Shown here one piece after another: positions 8,288-18,582 of a stretch of 64,000 nucleotides of DNA. The notes below the pieces were generated by a model. The model was not told the DNA's origin and searched no databases. It was given only the letters and a program-made list of their open reading frames with translations. Position 1 is the stretch's first letter. Every line of letters begins with the position of its first letter. Both the position numbers and the translations under genes were made by a program. Origin of the DNA: Rheinheimera tangshanensis (GTDB taxonomy: Bacteria; Pseudomonadota; Gammaproteobacteria; Enterobacterales; Alteromonadaceae); the NCBI RefSeq assembly GCF_014645135.1, contig NZ_BMLH01000001.1:372001-436000 (forward strand), written 5' to 3'.

Positions 8288-8417
8288 TCCTCTCCTGCTT
8301 TCCTGTTTGTATCTGTCGATCCCTTTAGATCTACCAATTTTCAAACTTGTCTGAAGTGTCATCCTGCTGTATTTGCATGCCTGAGTTTAGTCTCAATAGG
8401 CTGTTTTTAAATCAGCT

Positions 8418-8550
8418 AAAAAGTGGTCAAAAATACTACTTTCGTGTTTTGAATGAAATTTGAGCTATAAAGGTTTTGTTGTTTTTATTTGATTAAGTTC
8501 ATTAAAAACAATGGTTTAAAATTTATTTTCAAATTGGCACAACAGCTGCA
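8418..8550 (+). promoter_or_regulatory. Sigma-54-type promoter with upstream repeat and IHF-like site (copy 2)
   Basis: TGGCACAACAGCTGCA (8535-8550) matches the sigma-54 consensus TGGCAYRNNNNTTGCW at all but one position, with GG and GC 12 bases apart. An IHF-like site AAACAATGGTTTA (8506-8518; one mismatch to WATCARNNNNTTR) starts 29 bp upstream, exactly as in copy 1. The inverted-repeat-like AAAAAGTGGTCAA...TACTACTTT (8418-8442) starts 117 bp upstream and shares 19 of 25 bases with the copy-1 repeat. A further shared block TTCATTAAA lies at 8498-8506 (7772-7780 in copy 1). It should drive the microprotein-pspC operon. Confidence 0.75.
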
Positions 8551-8617
8551 ACGTATAGATATCAACAGATGAACTGATGATGAATTAAACCACTAACTAA
8601 GGTTGAGGAGAGTCAAA

Positions 8618-8692
8618 ATGGAAATAGCAGCACTGATGGTTGTATTAGCTTGGTTCGGTATTGTTGCAAGCTGGGCAGCTGACGAAGTCTAA
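8618..8692 (+). CDS. 24-residue membrane microprotein, tandem copy A
   Basis: The peptide starts MEIAALMVVLAWFGIVAS and ends WAADEV: one hydrophobic helix with an acidic tail. GAGGAGAG lies just before TCAAAATG, a strong ribosome binding site. Copy B, 132 bp downstream, matches 20 of 24 residues with conservative changes and the same leader GGAGAGTCAAA. Duplication plus retained ribosome binding sites argues that both are translated. First gene of the operon behind the second sigma-54 promoter. No known family recognised. Confidence 0.72.
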   Translation: MEIAALMVVLAWFGIVASWAADEV

Positions 8693-8749
8693 ATAGCAAA
8701 GCGTTGGTGAGTACCAGCAAAAGCACAAATAAAGGTTAGGAGAGTCAAA

Positions 8750-8824
8750 ATGGAAATAGTAGCACTGATGGTTGTATTAGCATGGTTTGGCATAGTAGGT
8801 AGCTGGGCCGTAGACGAAATCTGA
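8750..8824 (+). CDS. 24-residue membrane microprotein, tandem copy B
   Basis: The peptide starts MEIVALMVVLAWFGIVGS and ends WAVDEI. It differs from copy A only at positions 4, 17, 21 and 24, with hydrophobic or small swaps, while many codon third positions differ. That pattern suggests selection on the peptide. AGGAGAG lies 7 bases before the ATG. A TGA stop is used where copy A uses TAA. Confidence 0.72.
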   Translation: MEIVALMVVLAWFGIVGSWAVDEI

Positions 8825-8855
8825 ACGGATTAATCCGGTGAAGGAGGAACAGGAC

Positions 8856-8951
8856 ATGTCGCTGATTATCATCAACATAGTCGTGGTCTGGGCTTTAGCT
8901 GGTTTGCTGTGGATGCTGGATAAAGCGGTAATTAACAAAGTTGGGGAGTAA
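8856..8951 (+). CDS. 31-residue membrane microprotein
   Basis: The ATG at 8856 has AAGGAGGAAC 6 bases upstream, the best ribosome binding site of the cluster. The peptide is a single hydrophobic helix (MSLIIINIVVVWALAGLLWM) followed by a mixed-charge tail LDKAVINKVGE. It sits between the tandem microproteins and the PspC-domain gene, whose ATG is 4 bases beyond its stop. It is much shorter than PspB or PspD and no family is recognised. Confidence 0.7.
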   Translation: MSLIIINIVVVWALAGLLWMLDKAVINKVGE

Positions 8952-8955
8952 CGTG

Positions 8956-9159
8956 ATGAGAAACGACAAAAACGCCTGGTTTGTAAACAAGGCTAAACGC
9001 AAAATTTCTGGTGTATGTGCAGGTTTTGCCGCCTATTATGATCAGCCGATTTGGGTTATTCGCGCACTTGTAGTGGTAATGGCATTCTGCTTTCCGGTCG
9101 CAGTTTTGGTTGCTTATATAGCCGCCGCTTTGATACTGCCAGAACGTTGGGTGTACTGA
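8956..9159 (+). CDS. PspC-domain envelope stress protein
   Basis: A 67-residue protein consisting of a bare PspC domain: a cytoplasmic KAKRKISGVCAGFAAYYDQP motif, then two close hydrophobic stretches (WVIRALVVVMAFCFPVAVLV and AYIAAALILP). PspC proteins sit in the inner membrane and take part in the phage-shock response, in E. coli together with PspB and PspA. The ATG at 8956 is chosen because GGGGAG at 8943-8948 is 7 bases away; GTG at 8953 is possible. It is the last gene of the microprotein operon. No pspA, pspB or pspF is in the window, so this is a PspC-type protein outside a standard psp operon. Confidence 0.85.
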   Translation: MRNDKNAWFVNKAKRKISGVCAGFAAYYDQPIWVIRALVVVMAFCFPVAVLVAYIAAALILPERWVY

Positions 9160-9175
9160 TATGAATTTGTTCGCA

Positions 9176-9200
9176 ACAGGCGACCGGGCAGGTCGCCTGT
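9176..9200. terminator. Inverted repeat between convergent pspC-like gene and prmA
   Basis: ACAGGCGACC (9176-9185) pairs perfectly with GGTCGCCTGT (9191-9200), loop GGGCA. There is no clear T-run, so it is a stable stem that may end or protect transcripts from either side. Confidence 0.5.
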
Positions 9201-9226
9201 AGAGCAGTTAAGCTATAGATAAGGCA

Positions 9227-10111
9227 TTAAACTTTCTTTCGCGCCGTTAAGCGCACCCATTCTTCTTTAACCGCTACCGGGTCAAACTCAAATTCTGCCG
9301 CATAGGCATCGATCACCGACTGAGCCTGACTTTCCAGAATACCGGACAGCGCCAGTAAGCCACCTGGTTTGACATAAGCACTGATAATGCCGCTCAATTG
9401 TGCAAGCGGACCGGCCAGAATATTAGCCACTACTACATCTGCTTGTAATGAAGCTGGTTGATCCTTCGGCAAATACAGCTCAATTTGTTGTTCTACACCG
9501 TTGCGGGTAGCGTTGGCTAGGCTTGATTCAATAGCTTGAGGGTCAATATCGATACCAACCACACGCTTAGCGCCAAGCTTTAATGCAGCAATACCTAAAA
9601 TGCCTGAGCCACAGCCAAAATCGACCACTAAACTTTGCGATAATTCCTGCGCATCCAGCCATTCCATACAAAGCGCAGTCGTAGGGTGAGTACCAGTACC
9701 AAACGCCAAGCCAGGGTCGAGCATTACGTTTACTGCAGTTGGGTCCGGAATATCGCGCCAGCTTGGGCAAACCCATAAACGGTTACCAAAGCGGATAGGG
9801 TGGAAGTTATCCATCCATTCCCTTTCCCAGTCTTTGTCTTCCAGTTGTTCCAGCTTGTACTGCACACCATTTTTGAAAATGGCGGCTTTTTCCAGCTGAC
9901 GAACCACTTTGTCCATTTTGTGCTCGGCATCAAACAAACCCACCACAACCGTATTTTCCCAATACAAGACTTCACCCGGCAGAGGTTCGTAAATAGGGGT
10001 GTCTTTGGCGTCAACAAAACTGACAGCTTGCGCGCCCCAGCTCATCAGCATATCACTGACCTGCTCGGCTTGTTTTTCAGTGCTGTTTACGCGTAATTGG
10101 ATCCACGGCAT
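9227..10111 (-). CDS. prmA: Ribosomal protein L11 methyltransferase
   Basis: A SAM-dependent methyltransferase that trimethylates ribosomal protein L11. It has 294 residues starting [10 protein letters not shown], the usual PrmA N-terminus; an in-frame GTG five codons earlier is unlikely. The small N-terminal substrate domain is followed by the methyltransferase domain with motif [17 protein letters not shown] and the post-motif [11 protein letters not shown] (NxLxxPL). [13 protein letters not shown] is also characteristic. It is the last gene of aroQ-accB-accC-prmA, but 330 bp of repeats lie between accC and prmA, so it may have its own promoter or depend on read-through. Confidence 0.95.
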   Translation of the reverse strand: MPWIQLRVNSTEKQAEQVSDMLMSWGAQAVSFVDAKDTPIYEPLPGEVLYWENTVVVGLFDAEHKMDKVVRQLEKAAIFKNGVQYKLEQLEDKDWEREWMDNFHPIRFGNRLWVCPSWRDIPDPTAVNVMLDPGLAFGTGTHPTTALCMEWLDAQELSQSLVVDFGCGSGILGIAALKLGAKRVVGIDIDPQAIESSLANATRNGVEQQIELYLPKDQPASLQADVVVANILAGPLAQLSGIISAYVKPGGLLALSGILESQAQSVIDAYAAEFEFDPVAVKEEWVRLTARKKV

Positions 10112-10220
10112 GGCGTTGCTCTTCACTCTCTGGAAATGGACGCGAATTGTAGCAGTTTGGCGGCGTAAAATCAGCGCTTAGGTGGTGCAAAAAGCAAAGC
10201 CACCGGGAAGGTGGCTCTGT

Positions 10221-10248
10221 AGGGGCGAGGCTTGTCCCCGCCCGTCTC
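10221..10248. repeat. 28-nt GGGGCG hairpin repeat (copy 1)
   Basis: Begins AGGGGCGAGG and ends CCCCGCCCGTCTC, with a short stem and TTGT-type loop. Copies with the same ends and length are at 23441-23468 and 39974-40001; the loop and inner stem bases differ in a compensating way. Here it directly precedes the longer TACCC/GGGTA repeat. Confidence 0.75.
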
Positions 10249-10259
10249 ATGTTCAAACA

Positions 10260-10440
10260 CATGTGGGGTGAGAGCTTGAAGTCAACAACGCTGCAGCTTC
10301 AAGTACGACGGCAAGACCAATACCCAAAGTAATTGATGTTGCAGCTAGGCGACAAGTGCTTGAGACCCCAGGAGCATAGTTGCCTATGCGACTGGGGCGA
10401 GAGCTTGAAGTCAACAACGCTGCAGCTTCAAGTACGCAGG
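10260..10440. repeat. TACCC/GGGTA-type intergenic repeat, one full and one partial copy
   Basis: The full copy 10321-10440 begins TACCCAAAGTAATTG, passes through GGCGACAAGTGCTTGAGACC and CCAGGAGCATAGTTGCCTAT, and ends GCTGCAGCTTCAAGTACG. A partial copy of the right half (GAGAGCTTGAAGTCAACAAC...) sits just before it at 10260-10312. Together with the 28-nt repeat it fills most of 10127-10443, where no gene is seen. Other loci are at 28217, 40010, 52160, 59490 and 63109. Confidence 0.85.
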
Positions 10441-10443
10441 GGA

Positions 10444-11787
10444 TTACTTCAGACCGAGTTTATGTTCCAAATAGTGGATGTTCGTTCCACCTTTATTGAA
10501 GTTCTCGTCTGTCATAATCAGCTTGTGCAGCTCGATATTGGTTTTGATCCCACCGACCAGCAGTTCGCTTAATGCGTTACGCATACGGGCTATAGCGATA
10601 TCACGGTTTTCACCGTAAGTGATCAGCTTGCCCACCATGGAATCGTAGTTTGGCGGCACTGTGTAATCCGCGTAAATATGCGAATCCCAACGCACACCGT
10701 TGCCACCTGGTGGGTGGAAGCGGGTGATAGTGCCTGGCGACGGAATAAAGGTCTTGGCATCTTCAGCGTTGATACGGCATTCCACAGCATGACCACGGAT
10801 CACAATGTCTGACTGCTTAATGCTCAGTGGCATGCCAGAGGCAATGCGCAGCTGCTCTTTAATCAGATCCACACCAGTGATCATTTCTGTCACTGGGTGT
10901 TCTACCTGAATACGGGTGTTCATTTCGATGAAATAAAACTCGCCGTCTTCAAACAGGAATTCGAAAGTACCAGCACCACGGTAGTTCAGGTCGATACAAG
11001 CCTGCACACAACGGCCACCGATAAAATTACGCAGTTCCTGAGTAATGCCTGGAGCTGGCGCTTCTTCTACCACTTTCTGGTGACGACGTTGCATAGAACA
11101 ATCACGTTCACCTAAGTGAATGGCATTGCCCTGACCATCAGCCAACACCTGAATTTCGATATGACGTGGGTTTTCCAGGAATTTCTCCATGTACACCATG
11201 TCATTACCAAAAGCAGTGCCTGCTTCGTTTTTGGTCATCGCAATAGATTCAACCAGTTCGTCTTCGCTGCGCACTACACGCATACCACGACCACCGCCGC
11301 CGCCAGCAGCTTTAACGATAATCGGGTAACCGATACGTTTAGCAATAGCTTTGTTGACTTCGTCGTCGTCGCCCACAGCGCCGTCAGAACCTGGTACACA
11401 AGGTACACCGGCTTTTTTCATGGCTTCAATGGCAGAAACTTTGTCGCCCATTAAACGGATAGACTCAGGACGTGGACCGATAAACACCAGACCACTTTCT
11501 TCCACTTGCTGCGCAAAATCAGCACGTTCAGCTAAGAAACCATAACCAGGGTGAATCGCCTGGGCATTGGTCACTTCAGCTGCGGCAATCAGCGCAGGAA
11601 TATTTAAGTAACTTTGTGGTGATGGCGCAGGACCAATACAAATGGTCTCATCGGCCAGCAGCACGTGTTTCAGATTACGGTCTACTGTGGAGTGCACAGC
11701 CACCGTTTTGATACCGAGTTCCTTACACGCACGTAAAATACGCAGTGCAATTTCACCCCGGTTGGCGATCAGTACTTTTTCTAGCAT
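10444..11787 (-). CDS. accC: Acetyl-CoA carboxylase, biotin carboxylase subunit
   Basis: ATP- and bicarbonate-dependent carboxylation of biotin on AccB, the first step of fatty-acid synthesis. It has 447 residues. [20 protein letters not shown] is the family start, [14 protein letters not shown] the ATP-binding glycine-rich loop, and [20 protein letters not shown] carries the catalytic Glu/Asn/Arg cluster. The start lies 16 bases after the accB stop, so the two are one transcript. Full length, no anomalies. Confidence 0.98.
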   Translation of the reverse strand: MLEKVLIANRGEIALRILRACKELGIKTVAVHSTVDRNLKHVLLADETICIGPAPSPQSYLNIPALIAAAEVTNAQAIHPGYGFLAERADFAQQVEESGLVFIGPRPESIRLMGDKVSAIEAMKKAGVPCVPGSDGAVGDDDEVNKAIAKRIGYPIIVKAAGGGGGRGMRVVRSEDELVESIAMTKNEAGTAFGNDMVYMEKFLENPRHIEIQVLADGQGNAIHLGERDCSMQRRHQKVVEEAPAPGITQELRNFIGGRCVQACIDLNYRGAGTFEFLFEDGEFYFIEMNTRIQVEHPVTEMITGVDLIKEQLRIASGMPLSIKQSDIVIRGHAVECRINAEDAKTFIPSPGTITRFHPPGGNGVRWDSHIYADYTVPPNYDSMVGKLITYGENRDIAIARMRNALSELLVGGIKTNIELHKLIMTDENFNKGGTNIHYLEHKLGLK

Positions 11788-11803
11788 GAGTCTGCCTTTT
11801 AAC

Positions 11804-12259
11804 TTATTCGATCACAAATAATGGCTGGTCAAACTCAACCGGCTCGCCGTTTTCTACCAGAATTTGTGTCACCACACCCGCCTTGTCAGACTGGATTTGG
11901 TTCATCATCTTCATCGCTTCGATAATACACAGCGTATCACCCACTTTAACGCTCTGGCCTACTTCAACAAAAGCTTTGGAAGTTGGAGATGCTGCGCGGT
12001 AGAACGAACCTACCATAGGTGAACGCATCTGGTGGCCAGTGATGACTGGCTTGGCAGCTTCAGCAGGAGCAGCGGCAGCAACTGGCGCTGCAGCAGGAGC
12101 TTGTTGCATTGGCGCAGCAGCATACTGCATTGGAGCATATTGCTGCATTGGGCCATTGCGGCTGATACGAACGGATTCTTCGCCTTCAGTAATTTCAAGC
12201 TCGTTAATGCCTGATTCTTCCAGCAGTTCGATCAATTTTTTAATTTTTCTGATATCCAT
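11804..12259 (-). CDS. accB: Acetyl-CoA carboxylase, biotin carboxyl carrier protein
   Basis: A 151-residue carrier that swings biotin between carboxylase and transferase. An N-terminal dimerisation segment ([20 protein letters not shown]) is followed by a flexible linker very rich in Ala, Pro, Gln and Met (about residues 38-72), then the biotinyl domain with EAMKMMNQI; Lys117 is the biotin site. It lies between aroQ and accC with short gaps, an arrangement conserved across gammaproteobacteria. Confidence 0.98.
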   Translation of the reverse strand: MDIRKIKKLIELLEESGINELEITEGEESVRISRNGPMQQYAPMQYAAAPMQQAPAAAPVAAAAPAEAAKPVITGHQMRSPMVGSFYRAASPTSKAFVEVGQSVKVGDTLCIIEAMKMMNQIQSDKAGVVTQILVENGEPVEFDQPLFVIE

Positions 12260-12274
12260 GACGTAGTTGCCTAA

Positions 12275-12733
12275 TTAATTTGATGGAATGGTTGATAAGG
12301 ACGACACCGCCGATTCCAGTGCATAGTGGTAGCCTTTGGCCCCTAAACCACAAATCACACCTTTGGCGATATCGGATAAATACGAGTGACGACGGAATTC
12401 TTCCCGCGCATGTACATTGGACAAATGCACTTCAATAAAAGGGATAGCCACGGCCAGCAGCGCATCACGAATCGCCACGCTGGTATGGGTATATGCGCCC
12501 GGGTTGATAATAATAAAGTCCTGTTGTCCAAGGCTTTGCTGAATAGCGTTGATGAGCTCATGTTCGGCGTTAGATTGCAGATGAGTCAAAGTAGCATTCA
12601 GCTCTTTGGCATGGGCAGTTAAGCCATCAACAATGTGCGGTAAAGTGGCGGCGCCATAAATTTGAGGCTCACGTTTGCCTAACATATTTAAGTTAGGGCC
12701 GTTGAGCAGCAAAATACGTAAGTTTGTAGACAT
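12275..12733 (-). CDS. aroQ: 3-Dehydroquinate dehydratase, type II
   Basis: The third step of the shikimate pathway. The type II fold is shown by [23 protein letters not shown], with the catalytic Tyr in QIYG and Arg in KREP, then [18 protein letters not shown], and [18 protein letters not shown] with the active-site His and Arg. The ATG at 12733 gives 152 residues starting MSTNLRILL, matching family length; an ATG at 12754 would add seven residues and cannot be excluded because neither has a strong ribosome binding site. First gene of the aroQ-accB-accC set, 15 bases before accB. Confidence 0.95.
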   Translation of the reverse strand: MSTNLRILLLNGPNLNMLGKREPQIYGAATLPHIVDGLTAHAKELNATLTHLQSNAEHELINAIQQSLGQQDFIIINPGAYTHTSVAIRDALLAVAIPFIEVHLSNVHAREEFRRHSYLSDIAKGVICGLGAKGYHYALESAVSSLSTIPSN

Positions 12734-12844
12734 ATAGCGCGAATTTCCCGTCATCTTGTTTAATTGCCAACTATCTTGCCAAAGGCATAAAGCAATTGCA
12801 TCTTTTTTGTTCAGCGATCAGCTGTCGCTGCAGATTTGCCGCTT

Positions 12845-12872
12845 ATTATAGTGAAATCGTTGCAAATGGCAG
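12845..12872 (-). promoter_or_regulatory. Candidate sigma-70 promoter for aroQ-accB-accC
   Basis: On the minus strand, TATAAT (plus-strand 12845-12850) and CTGCCA (12867-12872) are 16 bp apart, about 110 bp before aroQ. Confidence 0.45.
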
Positions 12873-12938
12873 CAAAATACTGGTCTTATCAGCAGAGCGG
12901 AACTTTTTTGCGAAGTTGAAAATGAAGCTGTGAAATTT

Positions 12939-12969
12939 CGGCAAAGTCAGAGCCAGTCTGACTTTGCCG
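12939..12969 (-). terminator. Terminator hairpin after dsbD
   Basis: CGGCAAAGTCAGA (12939-12951) pairs perfectly with TCTGACTTTGCCG (12957-12969). On the minus strand it follows the dsbD stop and is succeeded by AAATTTC, so the U-tract is weak, but the 13-bp stem is strong. Confidence 0.65.
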
Positions 12970-12987
12970 TGAGTAGCGCGGGAATTT

Positions 12988-14802
12988 TTACTGCAGTATT
13001 GGGCCTAAATGGGCACTAAAATCTTTTGGTCCCATGAAGCCTGTAATGCGAGATTGCGTTAATTCGCTGCCGTTTTTGTCAAATAACAGCAAAGTTGGCA
13101 AACCTAAAACTTGAAAATGATCGAGCAATTGCTGATCCTGCTCAGTGGCATGGGTGACATCTATCTTAATTAAGGTGAACTGCGCCATTAAGCTTTTCAC
13201 TTCGCCATCAGCAAAAGTGATGTGCTCAAACTCTTTACAGGCCACACACCATTCGGCGAACAAATCGACCAGCACAGGTTTACCTGCTTCAGCCGATTTT
13301 TCCACTTCCTGTTGCAGCTCATCCAAAGTTTTCACCAGTTTAAATTCTGTGTTTTGTGTCTGAGTGACTTGCGTCGTTGTCACTGTAGCGCCAGGTAACC
13401 AATACCATAAGTTCGCACCTGTAGTGCCCAGCACTATCACTAAGGCCAGCATCCAACTGATGCTTTGGCCTGTAGTACCGGAAGAGAGTTGCTGCGATAA
13501 GCGGTGTAAATACACAGCCAGCATCAACAAGACGAGAGTTGCGGCAATGACCACCACATAAGCAGGCAGGAAACGGCTGAGTAACCAGACTGGCACTGCT
13601 AATAACAGGAAACCAAAGCTGGCTTTAACCACATCCATCCAGGCGCCGGCTTTGGGTAAAAACTTACCTCCCGTGCTGCCTAAAATCAGTAATGGCAAGC
13701 CCATACCCATACTTAAGATATAAAGCGTTAAAGCGCCCAGGGCTAAATCGCCGGACTGAGCTACATATAAAAGTGCTGCTGTCAGAGGGGCTGTGGTGCA
13801 AGGGGAGGCGACTAAACCTGATAACAAGCCCATCAAAGCCGCACCTTTAATGCTGCCGCCTTGTTGTTTGTTGCTTAAGTTATTTACTTTGTTTTGCCAT
13901 TTTTCCGGCAGGCTTAAGTTAAACACGCCAAACATAGCCAAGGCTAAAAACACAAATAAGATGCTGATGGCGATTAATACAACAGGGTGCTGAAAATAGG
14001 TCTGGAACTGCAAACCTAAGCTTGCGACCAATAAACCCAATAAGGAGTAGCTAATAGCCATACCCTGCACATAAGCCATAGACAAACTAAAAGCGCGTTT
14101 GCCGGATAACTGCTGACCTTGCCCTACAATAATGCTGGTTAAAATAGGGTACATAGGGAACACACAAGGCGTAAAAGCCAAACCTAAACCCAGCAGGAAA
14201 AACAAAAACAGTGCTTTGACCGTGCTGTCGCTTTGTAATTTATCTAACAGCTGCAGCTGTTCTGAAACCGGTGCTGTAGAAGTTGTTGTTGAATCATCTG
14301 CAGCAGAATTATCCGTAATACCTAAAGCGGCTGCAGCATCAGCTGTACTGGCGCTAGCCGTTACAGCAGGTGCTATCAAAGGAATATCCAGCGTTTGCAC
14401 CGGGTAACATAAACCGGCTTCTGCACAGCCCTGGAAGCGCACCTTCAGCATGGCTTCAGAACCCAATTGGCTTAACGGAATATCCAACACGACCTGATGG
14501 AAATACACTTCGGACTCACCAAAGTATTCGTCAGTAATCATCACACCTTTTGGGTACTGTGGATGAGAAAAGGCAGCATCTATGCCGACAAACTTAAACT
14601 TGTCTTTATACAAGTAATAACCGTCCGCTATGGTGAAGCTCACCTGCAACTTGTTTTCTTGCTGGCGAAAATCCATCACAAAAGCCTGCTCTACCGGCAG
14701 AAACTGCGAACCTTGCTGCAAGGCGGCCAGCGCATTGGTGCTTTGTGCCTGACTTACAAAAGATAAGCACAGCAGCAGGCTAACTAAAAAACTCTTAATC
14801 AC
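12988..14802 (-). CDS. dsbD: Thiol:disulfide interchange protein DsbD
   Basis: An inner-membrane protein that carries electrons from cytoplasmic thioredoxin to periplasmic DsbC, DsbG and cytochrome maturation. It has 604 residues: a signal sequence (MIKSFLVSLLLCLSFVSQAQ), an N-terminal periplasmic domain with the CAEAGLC pair, an eight-helix membrane domain with the redox cysteines in FTPCVFPMYP and ASPCTTAPL, and a C-terminal thioredoxin domain with WCVACK. All six conserved cysteines are present. The start overlaps the end of cutA by 8 bases, so cutA-dsbD are co-transcribed, as in E. coli (cutA1-cutA2). Confidence 0.96.
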   Translation of the reverse strand: MIKSFLVSLLLCLSFVSQAQSTNALAALQQGSQFLPVEQAFVMDFRQQENKLQVSFTIADGYYLYKDKFKFVGIDAAFSHPQYPKGVMITDEYFGESEVYFHQVVLDIPLSQLGSEAMLKVRFQGCAEAGLCYPVQTLDIPLIAPAVTASASTADAAAALGITDNSAADDSTTTSTAPVSEQLQLLDKLQSDSTVKALFLFFLLGLGLAFTPCVFPMYPILTSIIVGQGQQLSGKRAFSLSMAYVQGMAISYSLLGLLVASLGLQFQTYFQHPVVLIAISILFVFLALAMFGVFNLSLPEKWQNKVNNLSNKQQGGSIKGAALMGLLSGLVASPCTTAPLTAALLYVAQSGDLALGALTLYILSMGMGLPLLILGSTGGKFLPKAGAWMDVVKASFGFLLLAVPVWLLSRFLPAYVVVIAATLVLLMLAVYLHRLSQQLSSGTTGQSISWMLALVIVLGTTGANLWYWLPGATVTTTQVTQTQNTEFKLVKTLDELQQEVEKSAEAGKPVLVDLFAEWCVACKEFEHITFADGEVKSLMAQFTLIKIDVTHATEQDQQLLDHFQVLGLPTLLLFDKNGSELTQSRITGFMGPKDFSAHLGPILQ

Positions 14803-15115
14803 GACTTGTTACCTCTTGAACCCACTGTAAATAGGGGGCGAATACTTGTTGTGCAGCAATAGCAATAATTTCAGGCACCTGATACGGGTGTAAAGCACAA
14901 ATGGCCTGTTCGACTTCGATAAAATCTTCTTTTCTGGCTTTAATTAACAATGGAATTTCAGTGCTTTGTTCAAGTTTACCCTGCCAGACATAATGCGATT
15001 GCACTGCTGGCAAAACGTTAACACAAGCTGCCAGCTTTTGCTCCAGCAAGTGTTGAGTGATGCGCTCTGCAACTTCTGCATCAGGGCAATTACACAAAAT
15101 CAGTTCCATCATCAT
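14795..15115 (-). CDS. cutA: Divalent-cation tolerance protein CutA
   Basis: A 106-residue protein forming ferredoxin-like trimers. CNCPDAEVAERITQHLLEQKLAACVNV and the later EIPLLIKARKEDFIEVEQ and HPYQVPEIIAI are family signatures. Three consecutive ATG codons (15115, 15112, 15109) leave the exact start open. Implicated in copper tolerance in E. coli, but its biochemical role is unclear. Translationally coupled to dsbD by overlap. It diverges from groES with about 215 bp between. Confidence 0.93.
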   Translation of the reverse strand: MMMELILCNCPDAEVAERITQHLLEQKLAACVNVLPAVQSHYVWQGKLEQSTEIPLLIKARKEDFIEVEQAICALHPYQVPEIIAIAAQQVFAPYLQWVQEVTSRD

Positions 15116-15237
15116 GGTCGGATCCTCATCATCACGGCAAACAAGACCTGCTTAACCCGAATTTTGTTGCATAAAACGAATTGTTTGCACAAAAACTAAG
15201 CAGAAACACTTAAATGCGCAAAATTTTTAAAAAATAG

Positions 15238-15268
15238 CCCTTGGGTTCATAAGGAGATTGCCCCATAT
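15238..15268 (+). promoter_or_regulatory. Sigma-32 heat-shock promoter of groESL
   Basis: CCCTTGGG (15238-15245) and CCCCATAT (15261-15268) with 15 bases between match the sigma-32 consensus (CTTGAA and CCCCAT). It is about 65 bp before groES. No CIRCE inverted repeat is seen, so control by sigma-32 rather than HrcA is likely. Confidence 0.8.
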
Positions 15269-15332
15269 AGCAAACACAACAAATTTAACACCCAATGTTA
15301 AAACTCAAATCGCTTTTAGGAGATAAAAAAGC

Positions 15333-15623
15333 ATGAATATTCGTCCATTACACGATCGCGTCATCATCAAGCGTTTGGAAGCTGAAAGCAAATCTGCTGG
15401 TGGTATTGTGCTGACTGGCGCTTCTGCTGAAAAATCTACTCGTGGTGAAGTGGTTGCAGTTGGCAACGGTCGCATTTTAGAAAACGGCACGGTCCGTCCT
15501 TTAGATGTGAAAGTCGGCGACAAAGTGATCTTTGGTGCTTACGTAGAACGCACTGAAAAAATCGAAGGCCAGGAATATGTCATCACTAAAGAAGACAACA
15601 TCCTTGGCGTGATCACCGAATAA
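15333..15623 (+). CDS. groES: Co-chaperonin GroES
   Basis: A 96-residue lid of the GroEL chamber. [21 protein letters not shown], the mobile loop [13 protein letters not shown] with the hydrophobic contact, and [20 protein letters not shown] are standard. TTAGGAGAT precedes the ATG. It forms an operon with groEL (51-base gap) under a sigma-32-like promoter. Confidence 0.99.
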   Translation: MNIRPLHDRVIIKRLEAESKSAGGIVLTGASAEKSTRGEVVAVGNGRILENGTVRPLDVKVGDKVIFGAYVERTEKIEGQEYVITKEDNILGVITE

Positions 15624-15641
15624 TTAAACCGAACTTTCTAA

Positions 15642-17312
<1,671 letters not shown>

Positions 17313-17336
17313 TCCGCACATCCCCCTAAAAAAATG

Positions 17337-17366
17337 AACCCGGCGCAAGCCGGGTTTGTTGTTTTT
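17337..17366 (+). terminator. Rho-independent terminator of groESL
   Basis: AACCCGGC (17337-17344) and GCCGGGTT (17349-17356) form a GCAA-capped stem followed by TGTTGTTTTT. Confidence 0.92.
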
Positions 17367-17389
17367 AAGGGGGAATGGCGGCTCACGAA

Positions 17390-17431
17390 GGGGTCAGATC
17401 AAGATTTGCGAAGCAAATTTGCTCTGACCCC
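17390..17431. repeat. GGGGTCAGA-arm hairpin (second copy)
   Basis: GGGGTCAGATCAAGATTTGC and GCAAATTTGCTCTGACCCC flank a GAA loop; the stem is imperfect in the middle. Same outer arms as 2226-2280 and 57100-57134. It marks the left edge of the accessory islet. The rest of 17432-17662 shows no gene, repeat or clear regulatory site. Confidence 0.8.
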
Positions 17432-17662
17432 AATATTCCATCCGAATCCTCAATCCCATCTGAACTAATCTGACGCTTCAACTTCAGAGCAAAACCAAAC
17501 CGCTCTCCGAACCAGCCCAACCACCAACTACTACGTTCGCCCGTTCGCGCCTCCCGCGCTCACTTTTGATTGCTCACTGCGCAGTTACTGGTGTTTGGTA
17601 TGCGACTTTCCTAAAATCCGATCTATTAGTCTTTTATGTGCAGCTAAGCTGGCACCAATATT

Positions 17663-18562
17663 TCATCCACGTCCAATGATCGCATTTCCTGCATGGTTTT
17701 CGATGATTTTAAAAATCGGAGAGATAGACATTTCATGAATGTAGCAATGATGGATTGATAGAACTAAATCTTGAAGTCGCTTATCTGTTTCCAAATCCAA
17801 AATATTTAAACCTATTCTTCTAAGTTCATCCCTAGTGATGTGTCGAGAATGAGTTTTGTGATTAGTATGATCTCCAAGAGCTTGCGACACTTTTAAAGCA
17901 TGCTCTTTTGCTTCATCCCCCTTACCTGCAAACATTCCTCTAGCAAGCCATTCAGTCACCATAGTGTTTGACCAAGAGATGGCATGCTTACAGGTTGTTA
18001 GTAGAGTGGGATGGTACTTTTCCATTATGGGTCGCCACACATGAGCATATGCTGGGTTTTGAATTATTTGAGATGCAGCATATTCAAACTCTTCGATCAA
18101 ACTTTGTGCCGCCATACCTCCAAGTTGTGGATCTATAGGGCCCAAGTTAGAATGGTTTCCCATTATGATTTCTTTGCAAGAGCAAGAAATCATTGTGCCA
18201 GCAGACATTGCTATCTGCGGTATTATCGCCCTTATGTCACCTTTGAATATACTGTATATATACTCAACTATAGATTCAGTGGCAGCTATGTCACCGCCAG
18301 GGGTATGGAGAATAAGGTCTAATCCAAGGCTTACATCTATGCCGCTTATTGCGTTCATAAATCCATTTTTATCTGAGTCATTGATAATTGTATTAGCAAC
18401 GCCCGGCCTAGATAAAAAGCCTGAGTAGTAACAGATGACATTTCTTTGAGTGTGCTGATGTAATTCACCTAAATATTTTCTGCGTACACTATCAGACGGA
18501 TGAGGATTTTCTGTAACGGTCTGAGTAGCGATCTCTAGCTGAATCTTATTGAAATTAGGCAT
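17663..18562 (-). CDS. Clp-fold serine protease, SDH (serine dehydrogenase proteinase) family
   Basis: A 299-residue cytoplasmic protein of the ClpP/crotonase-like SDH proteinase family. LILHTPGGDIAATESIVEYI (HTPGG at about 86-90) is the oxyanion-hole strand, and IAMSAGTMISCSCKEIIM carries the likely nucleophile Ser120, followed by LGPIDPQLGG, the usual third signature. There is no signal peptide or membrane helix. Start choice: ATG 18562 (MPNFNKIQ) or an in-frame TTG at 18577; no good ribosome binding site supports either. The gene looks AT-richer than its neighbours and lies between groEL and katG, where such a gene is not part of a conserved neighbourhood, suggesting acquisition. Substrate unknown. 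Confidence 0.8.
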   Translation of the reverse strand: MPNFNKIQLEIATQTVTENPHPSDSVRRKYLGELHQHTQRNVICYYSGFLSRPGVANTIINDSDKNGFMNAISGIDVSLGLDLILHTPGGDIAATESIVEYIYSIFKGDIRAIIPQIAMSAGTMISCSCKEIIMGNHSNLGPIDPQLGGMAAQSLIEEFEYAASQIIQNPAYAHVWRPIMEKYHPTLLTTCKHAISWSNTMVTEWLARGMFAGKGDEAKEHALKVSQALGDHTNHKTHSRHITRDELRRIGLNILDLETDKRLQDLVLSIHHCYIHEMSISPIFKIIENHAGNAIIGRG

Positions 18563-18582
18563 AGTGGGTACATCCAATGTAT

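Noticed and set aside
8216-8410. A 64-codon ORF after the 41-residue microprotein
   Set aside because: It passes through the terminator at 8249-8287, lacks a ribosome binding site and overlaps the real small gene in another frame.
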